In this document: in pieces, positions 17,821-27,900 of the stretch | How the letters are laid out: every line of letters starts with the position of its first letter | Numbering within the stretch: the stretch's first letter is position 1 | NCBI RefSeq assembly: GCF_037039395.1 | Contig: NZ_CP146242.1 | Span: 3,669,001 to 3,733,000 of the forward strand | Direction of reading: 5' to 3' | Source: Agrobacterium vitis | Lineage (GTDB): Bacteria; Pseudomonadota; Alphaproteobacteria; Rhizobiales; Rhizobiaceae | DNA length: 64,000 nt | Program-made: the position numbers and the translations under genes | Notes under the pieces: generated by a model | What the model was told of the DNA's origin: nothing | Seen by the model: the letters and a program-made list of their open reading frames with translations, nothing else | Database searches by the model: none

Positions 17821-18363
17821 TCAGCTCCTTTTCCACCAGAGCGGATCGGTATCGGCGACGACGATATCATGGGCATCCGCCTGCCCCAGCCAGTCGGCCA
17901 CCGACCTGCCATCTACCACAAGGTCGCTGCCGATATCACAGAGCGGCTGAAGGACGAACGCCCGCTGCACCATGCGCGGATGCGGGATCGACAGGTGATC
18001 CTCCTCGATGGTTTGATCCCCATAGAGCAGAATATCGATATCGAGCGTGCGCGGACCCCAGCGCTCCCGACGCTCGCGTTTCATCACCCGCTCAAGCTCC
18101 AGACAGACCGAAAGCAGCGCGGATGGCGGCAACGTGGTGCGCACCAGTGCGCAGCTATTGAAGAAATCCGCCTGATCCAGCTTTCCCCAGGGCGGCGTGC
18201 GATAAAGCAGCGAGACCGCCAGCACCGTGCAATCCGGGCGCTCGTCCAGGGCTTTTAGTGCTGCTGCCATGGCCTGCGCCGGTTCGCCGATATTGCCACC
18301 CAGCCCGAGCGCTGCGATCACCGGGGCGCGCTTATCGGTGATGGTCAACGGAAACCTCGACAT
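17821..18363 (-). CDS. folK: FolK, 2-amino-4-hydroxy-6-hydroxymethyldihydropteridine pyrophosphokinase
   Basis: A 180-residue HPPK that transfers pyrophosphate from ATP to hydroxymethyldihydropterin before condensation by FolP. Family motifs: LGLGGNIGEP at the N-terminus, LLYRTPPWG, DFFNSC, the RWGPRTLDIDILLYG signature with metal-binding Asp residues, and IPHPRMVQRAFVLQPL. The ATG at 18363 overlaps folB by 32 bases; a TTG at 18348 with GAGG 6 bases upstream is an alternative. It is the last gene of the folP-folB-folK operon. Confidence 0.93.
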   Translation of the reverse strand: MSRFPLTITDKRAPVIAALGLGGNIGEPAQAMAAALKALDERPDCTVLAVSLLYRTPPWGKLDQADFFNSCALVRTTLPPSALLSVCLELERVMKRERRERWGPRTLDIDILLYGDQTIEEDHLSIPHPRMVQRAFVLQPLCDIGSDLVVDGRSVADWLGQADAHDIVVADTDPLWWKRS

Positions 18364-18700
18364 AATCGAGCATGCCGGTAATCGGCGCGCTCGGCTTGCG
18401 CACGGTGATCTTCGCCCGCAGGATCTGTTCGAACCGGTCACATAGCGATTTGGCGATATCAAGCGCCAAAGCCTCGATCAGGTAGCGGCGCTTGCCGGTG
18501 ACGATTTCTTCGATGAGGTTGAAGGCTACGCCATAATCAACCGTTCCTGCCAGTTCATCGGTTTCCAGAGCCGAGGAAAACCGCAGCTCCAGTTCGGCAT
18601 CGATGAAAAAACGCTGGCCCAGAAATTTCTCCTGCTCATGCAGGCCGTGCCGGGCGAAAAACCCGCAATTCTTCAGTGTGATTGTATAGGTCTCAGCCAT
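18332..18700 (-). CDS. folB: FolB, dihydroneopterin aldolase
   Basis: This 122-residue protein converts dihydroneopterin to hydroxymethyldihydropterin and glycolaldehyde. It has the family start (YTITLKNCGFFARHGLHEQEK), with the conserved Tyr/Glu region VDYGVAFNLIEEI and the C-terminal ITVRKPSAPI. The ATG at 18700 overlaps the folP stop by 8 bases and is preceded by GGAAGGA; the open frame extends 15 codons further up but inside folP. It supplies the substrate of FolK, encoded directly downstream. Confidence 0.93.
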   Translation of the reverse strand: MAETYTITLKNCGFFARHGLHEQEKFLGQRFFIDAELELRFSSALETDELAGTVDYGVAFNLIEEIVTGKRRYLIEALALDIAKSLCDRFEQILRAKITVRKPSAPITGMLDYVEVSVDHHR

Positions 18701-19586
18701 CGATCCGTCCTTCCCGCAGCCGCGCCTGCGCGGCGGGCCCGTCATCGGGGGCCATGGTTAGCATTGCATCCGCCACTGCCAGGGCATCGCGATTTGTCCT
18801 TACATCATGTACTCTGAATATGGCAGCCCCCTGTAGTCTTAGCAGAACCGAGCTTGCCGCCGTTGCCACATCGCGCCCCGCCGCGTCGCGCCCGGTCAAT
18901 GTGCCGAGGAAGCGCTTGCGCGATGTCCCCACCAACAGCGGATAGCCCAGATCCAGCAATTCATGACAGCGCGCCATCAGGCCGATATTGGCCTCCACGG
19001 TTTCCTTGGCAAAGCCGAATCCGGGATCGAGCACAATCGTCTCTGCTGCTACATCGGCATTACGGGCGATAGCAAGTGAGCTTTCGAAAAACAGCCGCTG
19101 ATCGGCAATCGGATCGGCCAGAACATCGCGGCCCCGGCCGGTATGCATGATGCAGAGCCCTGCCCCGGCTGCGGCAGCCACATCGGCAATCTCCGGCTCG
19201 CGCTGCAAACCATGCACATCATTGACGATATGCGCACCGGCGGCCAGTGCCAGCCGCGCCGTCTCGGCCCGATAGGTATCCACGGAGATCAGCGCATCGG
19301 TGTCGCGCGCCAGGGCTTCGATGACCGGCAGGATGCGGTCCTGCTCCTGGGTGGCAGAGACGGCATCTGCCCCCGGCCTTGTCGATTCGCCACCGATATC
19401 GAGGATATCGGCGCCATCCTCGAGACATTGCAGCGCAAAGCGCAGGGCCTCATCACGGCTGGAATGGGCGCCACCATCCGAAAACGAATCCGGTGTGACA
19501 TTGACGATCGCCATCAGGCGAGCCTGAGGCCCGAGCGTCAGGCTACGGCCATGCGCCAGATGCCATTGCTGATTTGAGATCTTCAC
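18693..19586 (-). CDS. folP: FolP, dihydropteroate synthase
   Basis: The 297-residue TIM-barrel enzyme joins hydroxymethyldihydropterin pyrophosphate with p-aminobenzoate to make dihydropteroate. Both signatures are visible: MAIVNVTPDSFSDGG near the N-terminus and DILDIGGESTRPGA, then DPGFGFAKETVEANI and LLVGTSRKRFLG. It is the first gene of the folP-folB-folK operon. folE, which starts the pterin pathway, lies separately at 53.1 kb. Confidence 0.96.
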   Translation of the reverse strand: MKISNQQWHLAHGRSLTLGPQARLMAIVNVTPDSFSDGGAHSSRDEALRFALQCLEDGADILDIGGESTRPGADAVSATQEQDRILPVIEALARDTDALISVDTYRAETARLALAAGAHIVNDVHGLQREPEIADVAAAAGAGLCIMHTGRGRDVLADPIADQRLFFESSLAIARNADVAAETIVLDPGFGFAKETVEANIGLMARCHELLDLGYPLLVGTSRKRFLGTLTGRDAAGRDVATAASSVLLRLQGAAIFRVHDVRTNRDALAVADAMLTMAPDDGPAAQARLREGRIDG

Positions 19587-19683
19587 GCGGTTTCCTCATG
19601 CCTTGCAGAAAAGACCGTTGCCGAGACGGCGCAGGGCGCCATATACAAGGCAACTAGATTGGCCGTAACACTTTATGCCACCT

Positions 19684-19722
19684 GCATAATTCCTTAAATC
19701 CGGTCGGGTTCGGGAATTTATG
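19684..19722. repeat. Small dispersed palindromic repeat, copy 2
   Basis: GCATAATTCCTTAAATC is identical over 17 bases to the copy at 6760 and closes with AATTTATGC near 19714-19722. It sits in the divergent spacer between folP and the DUF922 gene. Confidence 0.55.
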
Positions 19723-19864
19723 CGGCCTTTCCTTGAAACGGCTGAAATTCGCAGTGAAAATCACCTTGAAAAACAAGGGTTGTTCAGAATGGCTGGCACA
19801 TCGGGTCGATGTCGGCGCTGTATGCCCCAAACCGGGATCAAGTTCAATGTCGTGGATACGTTCA

Positions 19865-20521
19865 ATGGCCAAAAGAAAAGGCACTCTGGTTTGTGCCACG
19901 CTCGTCTCCCGCATGATTGTCTCTGGCATGGTACTCGTGGTCATCGGCACGGCAGGCATGGCACAGGCGGAAACCATTATCCGCAAATCGACCGTCTATT
20001 TCCCGATTGGCGGGCGAACAGCGACTGATCTCGACCAAGAACTGGAGCGCAAAGGCCCGCACACGGTCAGCACCGGAACCCGCCACCCGGGCGCGACACG
20101 CATCCGTTTTGGCGGCACCATGGACTATGTGCGTCATCAGGGCAGCTGCGCCATTAGCAATATCAAGGTGACGGTGTCGATCAAGGTGATTGTGCCGCGC
20201 TGGAAAAACCGTCATTCGGCCAATCCGCAACTCGGATTGATCTGGGATACGCTATCGGCCGATATCAATCGCCACGAATCCCGTCATGCCGAAATCGCGG
20301 TGCAGCACGCCCGCGACCTCGATCAAAAGTTAAAGGCTCTGCCCAGCGCCACCTCCTGCGAAGAACTACAGGAAGAAGTTTCGGTGTTGACGGATCAGGT
20401 CACGCAGGAACACGACGCCGACCAGTTGCGGTTCGACCGCATCGAAGCGGTTAATTTCAACGACCGGATCATGAGGCTGCTGAAATACCGCTACACGAAA
20501 ACGCAAGCCCATCACGACTGA
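19865..20521 (+). CDS. DUF922-type secreted protein with HExxH-like motif
   Basis: A 218-residue protein with a hydrophobic export signal (VSGMVLVVIGTAGMAQA, cleavage probably after AQA near residue 35). The mature part matches DUF922, annotated as predicted secreted zinc-dependent proteases. The motif RHESRHAEIA (His137, Glu138, His141) is a reversed zincin-like arrangement, H-E-x-x-H. Activity is inferred only. The ATG at 19865 places the signal well; upstream in-frame ATGs exist (19733) but give an unlikely N-terminus. It is flanked by an opposite-strand ferredoxin. Confidence 0.72.
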   Translation: MAKRKGTLVCATLVSRMIVSGMVLVVIGTAGMAQAETIIRKSTVYFPIGGRTATDLDQELERKGPHTVSTGTRHPGATRIRFGGTMDYVRHQGSCAISNIKVTVSIKVIVPRWKNRHSANPQLGLIWDTLSADINRHESRHAEIAVQHARDLDQKLKALPSATSCEELQEEVSVLTDQVTQEHDADQLRFDRIEAVNFNDRIMRLLKYRYTKTQAHHD

Positions 20522-20593
20522 TCGAGCCAACGTCTTTGATAGATTCCCTATGGAAAACGAGTGCTTTTCACAGGAGAAAACTGGATTGGTGGA

Positions 20594-20914
20594 TTATCCC
20601 TGGCGCTCAGGCACATGCACGACAAGACCGTCCAGCGCCGGGCCGATCTTGATCTGACAGGAAAGCCTGGAATTGGGCCGCACATCAGTTGCGAAATCCA
20701 GCATGTCCTCTTCCATTGGCGCTGGACCGCCGGTCTTTTCCACCCAGGCTTCGTCGACATAGACATGACAGGTGGCACAGGCGCAGGCTCCGCCGCATTC
20801 GGCATCGATGCCGGGAACCGAATTGCGCACGGCGTTTTCCATCACGGTCGAGCCATCGGCGGCATCAAGGTCAAAGCGGGTGCCATCAAAGGCGACAATG
20901 GTCAACTGGGTCAT
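20594..20914 (-). CDS. [2Fe-2S] ferredoxin (FdVI/adrenodoxin type)
   Basis: The 106-residue protein has the adrenodoxin-type cluster motif [15 protein letters not shown] with a fourth Cys in RLSCQIKI. Family members pass electrons to cytochromes P450 or serve Fe-S cluster biosynthesis and heme or haem-A pathways. The start at 20914 gives [17 protein letters not shown], the normal N-terminus; the frame is open 31 codons further up. It appears to be a single gene. Confidence 0.92.
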   Translation of the reverse strand: MTQLTIVAFDGTRFDLDAADGSTVMENAVRNSVPGIDAECGGACACATCHVYVDEAWVEKTGGPAPMEEDMLDFATDVRPNSRLSCQIKIGPALDGLVVHVPERQG

Positions 20915-21128
20915 GGGATCTATCCGGGGCTTGAAGAGCACGCCGCGCGCAACAGTCAGCACGTCGCGGCGATGAAGACAAAGACGACAATCTGGCCGGA
21001 TGAACAAGGCCGCTGATATCAGCGGCCGGCGCAGCCGTCAGGCGCGCAGTCTTCTGACAAATCCACAGACCAGTCAACCGGGGCATAGCCACCTAAACCT
21101 TGACTGGCGCGGACACGGCGCCTTCGTT

Positions 21129-21497
21129 TCAGATACGGCAAAGCTTCAGAATGAAGTGCTCGGCTTCAACGACAGTTGCGGTAATCGCCGCAATCCGGGC
21201 TGCATCGGGGCCCTTGCCTTCGACTTCGGCAGCAGCATCTGCGACCTTGAACGCACCGACGGCGCTGGCCGCACCCTTCAGACGATGGGCAATGGCAACC
21301 GGATCAGCGGACGCATTGGCAAGCCCCTGCAGACAGCTGCGTGCCTGCTTTGCAAACATCTGCAAAACCTCGATTTCCAAGGCCTTGTCGCCCATGGTCT
21401 GCGTGGCAAGATGGACCAGATCGATCGGTCTGGCCTTGGACGGGCTCAGTCCGGATTGTACTTCTGGAGCTTCGAAAGCGATATTGACGGCAGCCAT
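21129..21497 (-). CDS. Free-standing histidine phosphotransfer (Hpt) protein
   Basis: This 122-residue protein is essentially one Hpt domain: a helical bundle with the phosphoacceptor His71 in AHRLKGAASAVGAF. It has no kinase or receiver part, so it must relay phosphate between other proteins. It is divergent from the GPR-like gene with a 493-base spacer. CckA at 8-10.7 kb normally uses ChpT, which is not of this kind, so the partner here is unknown; the SixA-like phosphatase at 13.8 kb could act on it (inference). Confidence 0.85.
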   Translation of the reverse strand: MAAVNIAFEAPEVQSGLSPSKARPIDLVHLATQTMGDKALEIEVLQMFAKQARSCLQGLANASADPVAIAHRLKGAASAVGAFKVADAAAEVEGKGPDAARIAAITATVVEAEHFILKLCRI

Positions 21498-21990
21498 GAC
21501 CCTTAAGATCCTTTTTGTTATGATACGGTTCTCATATTCAGGATGGTTGTCAATCGTGGGATTGGGGTTAAATTCGGGCCAGGCGCCTGCGGATATTTCT
21601 ACTTATGGTTAATTTCCGTTAAAGGCCGTCAGATTATGTGTTTTCACGACTTGAGATCCTTTAAATTGTGTTAATAAGCCTGATATCTCTTTGGGATAAG
21701 CCGTGTCGTTAATTGTAACATTATCGGGAATGTGTCACTACGGAACGGGTAGAAAGGCAGATTACCTCAAGGCTTTGCTGCTAGTCCCTGTAGTGCTATG
21801 GATGACCATTGCAGCCCAGGGCATTATGCACAAATCCGGCGAGATCTGCCGAAATTCAGTCCGGATGGCCGGGAAAACCGGCCGAATGGGTGCGGGGACT
21901 GGATGATTAAGGTGTTAGCCGCGTTTGCCGGGCCTTATAAGCAATCCGGTCGGGCAATGCGGCCTGAGTAGGCGTAAGCGAGGCGTACCT
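21498..21990. other. Long divergent promoter region before the GPR-like gene
   Basis: The 493 bases are AT-rich and hold two TTAA-N6-TTAA pairs (near 21608 and 21660), one base short of the usual CtrA spacing. A small open frame at 21703-21906 has no recognisable family. No RNA gene was recognised. Confidence 0.4.
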
Positions 21991-24900
21991 ATGGCGACCA
22001 AAAAGACAAGCGAGTCGATTGACGATAGCGCTTTCCAGGCCCTCGAGGCAGCCCTGAGGATCGACTTCGAGGAAGAAGACGATACGCCAGTGCGTAGCCC
22101 CGCGCCTGTAGCGGCGGAGGCAAAAGTGTCCGACACACCGAGACAGACCAAGCCTGCTCCACGGACATCCGCCCCGCAAGCGGATACGACAGCCAATGAA
22201 AAAGAACGGTTGCGGGCCGCCGCCCAGGCAAAAGCCGCCAAGGCCCCGAAACCTGCTTCCGCTACGCCCACCGATCCCGCGCCGAGATCCCCTTCCCTTG
22301 CGCCTGCCAACGATGCATCCCGCCGCAGTTCATCCGCTGTCTTGAAATCGCTTGACGGCGGATCGATGGGCGGCGCGCTGCGCAATGCCACCATCGTTTC
22401 GCTGCTCTGGGGCGCCGGCGGCCTGGCTCTGTCGCAATTGCTCTATGGCTCCCAGATCTGGAGCGGCGGCGTGGCCGCCATTTTTGCCAATCCGGGCATT
22501 ATCGCCATTCTCGTCGGCACTATTTTGCCGATCTTCGTGTTCTTCTCCTTTGCCATCATGATGTCGCGGGCGCAGGACATGCGTAATGCCGCCCGCTCCA
22601 TGGCAGAAGTCGCCTTGCGCCTGTCCGAGCCGGAAACCGTCGCCTCCGAGCGTATCATGTCGGTCGGCCAGGCCGTGCGCCGCGAAGTCTCGGCGATGAA
22701 CGAGGGCATCGAGCGCACCATCGCCCGCGCTACCGAGCTGGAGACCCTGGTTCATTCCGAGGTAACAGCGCTGGAGCGCAGCTATACCGATAACGAGCTT
22801 CGGGTCCGCAGCCTGGTGCAGGAATTGTCGGCGGAACGCGACGCCATCGTCAACCATGCCGACCGCATCCGCTCTTCTATCGTCGGTGCCCATGACCAGT
22901 TGAAGGAAGACCTGTCGCTGGCGACAGAGGAAATCGGCATCCGCCTGGCGACATCCGGCGAGGCTTTTGCCTCGATGATCGATATGCGCGCAGCAACGAT
23001 CATGGAGAAATCCAACACCGCCGCCACGACGCTCGGATCTCTGCTGACCGCCAAGACCGACGAAATGGTTCAGACGCTGGGCGCCGCCGGATTCTCGCTG
23101 TCCAGCGAATTCGACACCCGTTTGCAGGCCCTCACCGGCTCGATGTCCAGCCACGGCGAAGAAATCCTGCGCCAGTTCGAGACCCGCGCCTCGACGCTCG
23201 ATGCCAATACCGAAAAGCTCAATGCGGCGCTGAACGACCGCGCCCGCCAGCTCAATGAAACTCTGGTCGCCCGCACCCGCGAAATCGCCCAGAGCTTCAC
23301 CCATGGCGAAGCGTCGATCACCGGCAGCCTGGATAGCGCGCTGTCTCGCCTCAACGCCTCTCTTGAAGAAAAGTCTGTTTCCTTCCGCCAGAGCCTTCAA
23401 ACCAATGCCGAAGATGCGCTTGTTGATATCGACATTCGCTCCGGGCTGTTTGAAGACCGGATGCAGGCGACGATTGGTCAGATCAACGCCACGTTCGACG
23501 ACCGGATGACCGAATTCGCCACCGCTTTCGACCAGCGTGCCGGCACGCTTGACAGCAAGCTGAATGAAAGCCTGCTGCGCATCAACGAAACCATGGCGGG
23601 CGGCTCGGAAGCCATTGACGGGATGCTGACCACCTCGATCGACCGTCTCGGCAATACGATGACCGATCAGTCCTTTGCGCTGGCGGCAACCCTTGGCGGC
23701 AATCAGGAAGCCCTGACCGAAGCCCTTTCCAGCCATTCACGGGAACTGGCTGAGGCCCTAGAGCGCCGCCGCCGCGAACTGGACGAAACCATTTCCAACG
23801 CCCAGAACCGCATCGACCAGATCATGGCCGAGCGTGGCACAGCCTTGACCGAAGCCCTCAATACCAGCCAGACACGTTTTGACGAAACGCTGGGCAGCCG
23901 CTCTGAAGCCGTGATCAACCAGCTCACCGGCAGCCATGATCGCATTTCCAACCTGCTGCAAAACGCCTCTTCCGGCATTGTCGAAGCCGTCACCTCCTCC
24001 GAAAGCCGTCTGGCCGACACGCTGGACCGCAAGGCGCAGACGATCATAGAGGCCGCCGACGGTGCCGACGCCCGCATTGAGGCCGCGCTCAGCGACAAGG
24101 CCGATGCGATCCGCGCCGCCTATGAGACAAACCATGAGCGGTTGACCTCGGTTCTCGATGCTAAGGTCGAGCAACTCGAACAGACGGCCATTGCCGTCGA
24201 TAGCCGCGTTGAGGCTGCTTTCGGCAACAAGGCAGATGCGATCCGTGCAGCCTACGAGGAAAGCGAAGCGCGCCTTACCCGGACGCTCGACGGTAAGGTC
24301 GACCAGATCACCGATGCGGCGACCGAAGCCGACATGCGCATTGAACTGGCGCTTGGTAACCGCATGGACACGATCCGCGCCGTCTACGAAGACAGCGAAA
24401 GCCGTTTGGCCAGCACAATCGATGCCAAGCTTGGCGCCCTGACCGAGACGCTCGGCAATGCCGATAATCGTATTGAACAGGCGTTCGGCACCAAGGCCGA
24501 TCAGGTTCTCTCGGCCTATGAACAAAGCGAAGCACGCCTTGCCCGCACGCTCGATAGCAAGATCGAACAGATCAGCGATGCCGCATCCGAAGCCGACATG
24601 CGCATTGAACTGGCGCTTGGCAACCGCATGGACACGATCCGCGCCGTCTACGAAGACAGCGAAAGCCGTTTGGCCAGCACAATCGATACCAAGCTTGGCG
24701 CCCTGACTGAGACGCTCGGCAATGCCGATAGCCGTATTGAACAGGCGTTCGGCACCAAGGCCGATCAGGTTCTCTCGGCCTATGAGCAAAGCGAAGCACG
24801 CCTTGCCCGCACGCTCGACAGCAAGATCGAACAGATCAGCGACGCCGCCTCTGATGCCGACATGCGCATTGAACTGGCGCTCGGCAATCGCATGGACACG

Positions 24901-27900
24901 ATCCGCGCTGTCTATGAGGAGAGCGAAACACGGCTGTCCGGCACAATCGATGCCAAGCTCGGCGCTCTGACCGAGACACTCGGCAATGCCGACAGCCGTA
25001 TCGAGCAAGCCTTCGGCTCCAAGGCTGACCAGCTCCGCGCCGTCTATGAGGAGGGTCAGGCCCGTCTTGCACAGACCCTTGACAGCAAGGTCGAGCAACT
25101 CAGCGATGTGGCGGCAGAAGCCGATATGCGCATTGAGTTCGCCCTGGGCAGCAAGGCCGATTCGATCCGCTCGGTCTATGAAGACAGCGAAGCGAGACTG
25201 GCTGGAACCATTGATGCCAAGCTTGGCCAGTTGATCGAAACTGTCGGCTTTGCCGATAGCCGTGTCCAGCAGGCGCTTGGCGCCAAGGCCGACCAGATCC
25301 GTGAAGCCTATGAGGCAAATCACGGACGTCTGGCCGAAATGCTCGACAGCCGTATCAACCAGGTGATGGATACCGCCACGGAAGCCGATCTGCGCATGGC
25401 GCTCGCCTTCGGCAACAAGGCTGATGATATCAGGGCCGCCTATGAAGAAAACCAGGGCCGCCTTGAACAGTCACTGGAAGCCCATTCCAGCCGCTTGACG
25501 GAAACCCTTGGCCAATCCACAGACCGCGTCGAACAGGTCTTTGGCCGCTCGACCGACCGGGTTGAGCAGGTATTGGGATCTGGCGTCTCAAGGATCGAGA
25601 GCGACATTACCGGCAGCGTTTCTCAGCTGGAAACCACGTTCGAAAACAATCACAATCGCCTGCGCCAGACGCTGGACGAGCGTGGCAATGCCATCACCAA
25701 TGCCCTGCAGAATGCACGCAGCGGATTGGAAGAAACCTTGAATGAACAGGGCATGGCTATCGGCGCATCGATTGCCGCCAGCGCTGGCATGCTGGAAATG
25801 TCGCTGGAAGAGCAGCAGGACAATCTGCGCGCCACCATCGACGCTTCAAGCCGTGATCTTCAGGACAGGCTGCGCGGTTCGGCTGGCGCCATTGCCGGAG
25901 AATTCGGTCAGGCTGCCCGCGAAATCAGCCGCACGGCGGAAGAGTTCTCCACACGGGTCGAAGGCTCGCTGGACGGCGTCGCCAACCGGTTGTCCGAAAC
26001 CGGCGCCCGGATCGAGACCAGCCTCGGCAGTCTCGAACAGCGTATTCAGGGCAGCCTCGAAGGCGTCGACCTCAAGGTCAGCAATGCCGGTGACAATGTT
26101 GCCGCCAAACTCTCCGAAAAGGTTTCCGACCTGGAGCGCGTCACCATGGATGCCACCCAGCGGATCGAGCAAACGCTGGGCGACGCCACGCAGCGCGTCA
26201 CGGATACCTTCGACAGCCGCACGTCTGTTATCGACGAGCGCCTGTCGACCATGGACCGCGCGCTGAATATCGGCTTGCAGAATGTGAACAACACGATCGA
26301 GGGCAAGGCCGCAGGTCTCGCCTCTTCATTGCGCGAGGCCGTTATCGGCGCCACCCGTGAGATCGACAGTGAGGCGCAGAAATCCGCCGAATTGCTGGGC
26401 CGGACCGGCCAGGAATTCTCCGAGACCATGAATGCCCGCAACGAGGAATTCACCCGTTCGGTTCGCGAACAGGCGGAAGACCTCACACGCCGGATCTCCG
26501 ATACCCAGAACCGGCTCGCTGGCCAGGGCGCGCAGATCGCCCAAAGCTTCTCGGACGCTGGCGATGCCATCGTCAGCAAGGTTTCGGCGGCCGAAGCCAC
26601 CATTACTGCCAAGGCGGGCGCCATCGCCGGCACGTTGACCGATGCCGAAAAGGCCCTGGAAGAACGCGCCACGGCGATCCGCGCCGCGCTGTCTGCAACG
26701 ACCGGCGACATGACCGACGCCCTCGACAGCGTCGATAAGGCGCTGGACGCCCGTGGCAATGCCATCCGCACCACGTTGGACGAGCGCACCCGCGAGCTGA
26801 ATTCGATGCTGTCAGGTCGCACGTCGGAATTGGCACGCCTGATCGAGGAAAAAGCCAAGCCGACTGTCGAGCAATACGCCCAGGTTGGCCGCGATGCCGT
26901 CGAACGGATCGCCCAGGCCGCCGACCAGAGCGCCCACAGCCTGCGCCAGGAAAACGCCAAGCTGGCCGATGCTCTGGCAGCCCGTGCCGCCGAAGCCGCT
27001 CGCCAGATGAATGCTGCGGAAAGCAGCCTGACATCCAGCGCTGGCGAAATGATCGACCGGATCAGCGAAACCAACCAGACGCTGCACGCCGTCGTTGAAC
27101 AGGCAGCCCAGTCCATGGCCAATGCCGACCGCCAGTTTGGCGCGACGACAGATCGGCTGGCTGCGACCACAGACAAGGCCGCCGATGTCTTGGCGACCTC
27201 TGGCCGCTTGCTGGAAAGCAATCTGGAGCGGCTGTCGAATGTCTCCAACCAGGCCCTGTCTCAGGTGACGGGCATTGTCGGCCGGTTTGGCGAGCATGCG
27301 AAAGTGCTTGGTCAGGCGTCCGAATTGCTCGGAGCTGCGCAGTCCAACCTTGCGGGCACTCTCGAAGAGCGTCAGCAGGCCCTGCGCGACCTTTCCATCG
27401 GCATCGTCAAGCGGTCGGAAGAGATCGAGAATACCATGAAGTCGCTGGCCGGCATGGTCGATGGCGCCTTCAGCCAGGCTGAACAGCGCTCCAGCCAGGT
27501 GGCCGGAAACCTGCGTCAGGGGATTGAAACATCCTTTGCGGATATCGGCCAGATCCTCGGAGAGACCGAACAGAAAGCCAAGTCCGCGGCTGGTTCCATG
27601 CGTGATTCACTGCTCTCGGCTGGCGAAGACGCCACCCGCGCCATCGAGCGCACCTTGGGTGATGCGGAAAAGCGCTCCAGCGAACTGGCAAACCGCCTGC
27701 GCGGTGGCCTGTCGTCGTCGCTCGCTGATGTCGACCGCATCCTGGCAGAGGCCGGTCAGAAATCGGATGGCACGGCCAACCAGATGCGCGAAGCCGTGCG
27801 GTCGGCTGTCGAGGATGCGCTTGGCCGCTTCTCCGGCGCCACCGACGAGATCCGTCGTTCGGCCCAGGAAATCCGCCAGGAACTCGACCTGACCCGCACC

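Noticed and set aside
21608..21675. CtrA-like TTAA pairs upstream of the GPR-like gene
   Set aside because: Both pairs have a 6-base spacer, not the usual 7; TTAA is common in AT-rich spacers.
21703..21906. 67-codon frame between hpt and the GPR-like gene
   Set aside because: No signal, family or good ribosome-binding site; likely part of the promoter region.
22330..27248. Long minus-strand open frames of 400-520 codons inside the GPR-like gene
   Set aside because: They mirror the codon bias and repeats of the real gene, lack ribosome-binding sites and have low-complexity sequences that match no family.
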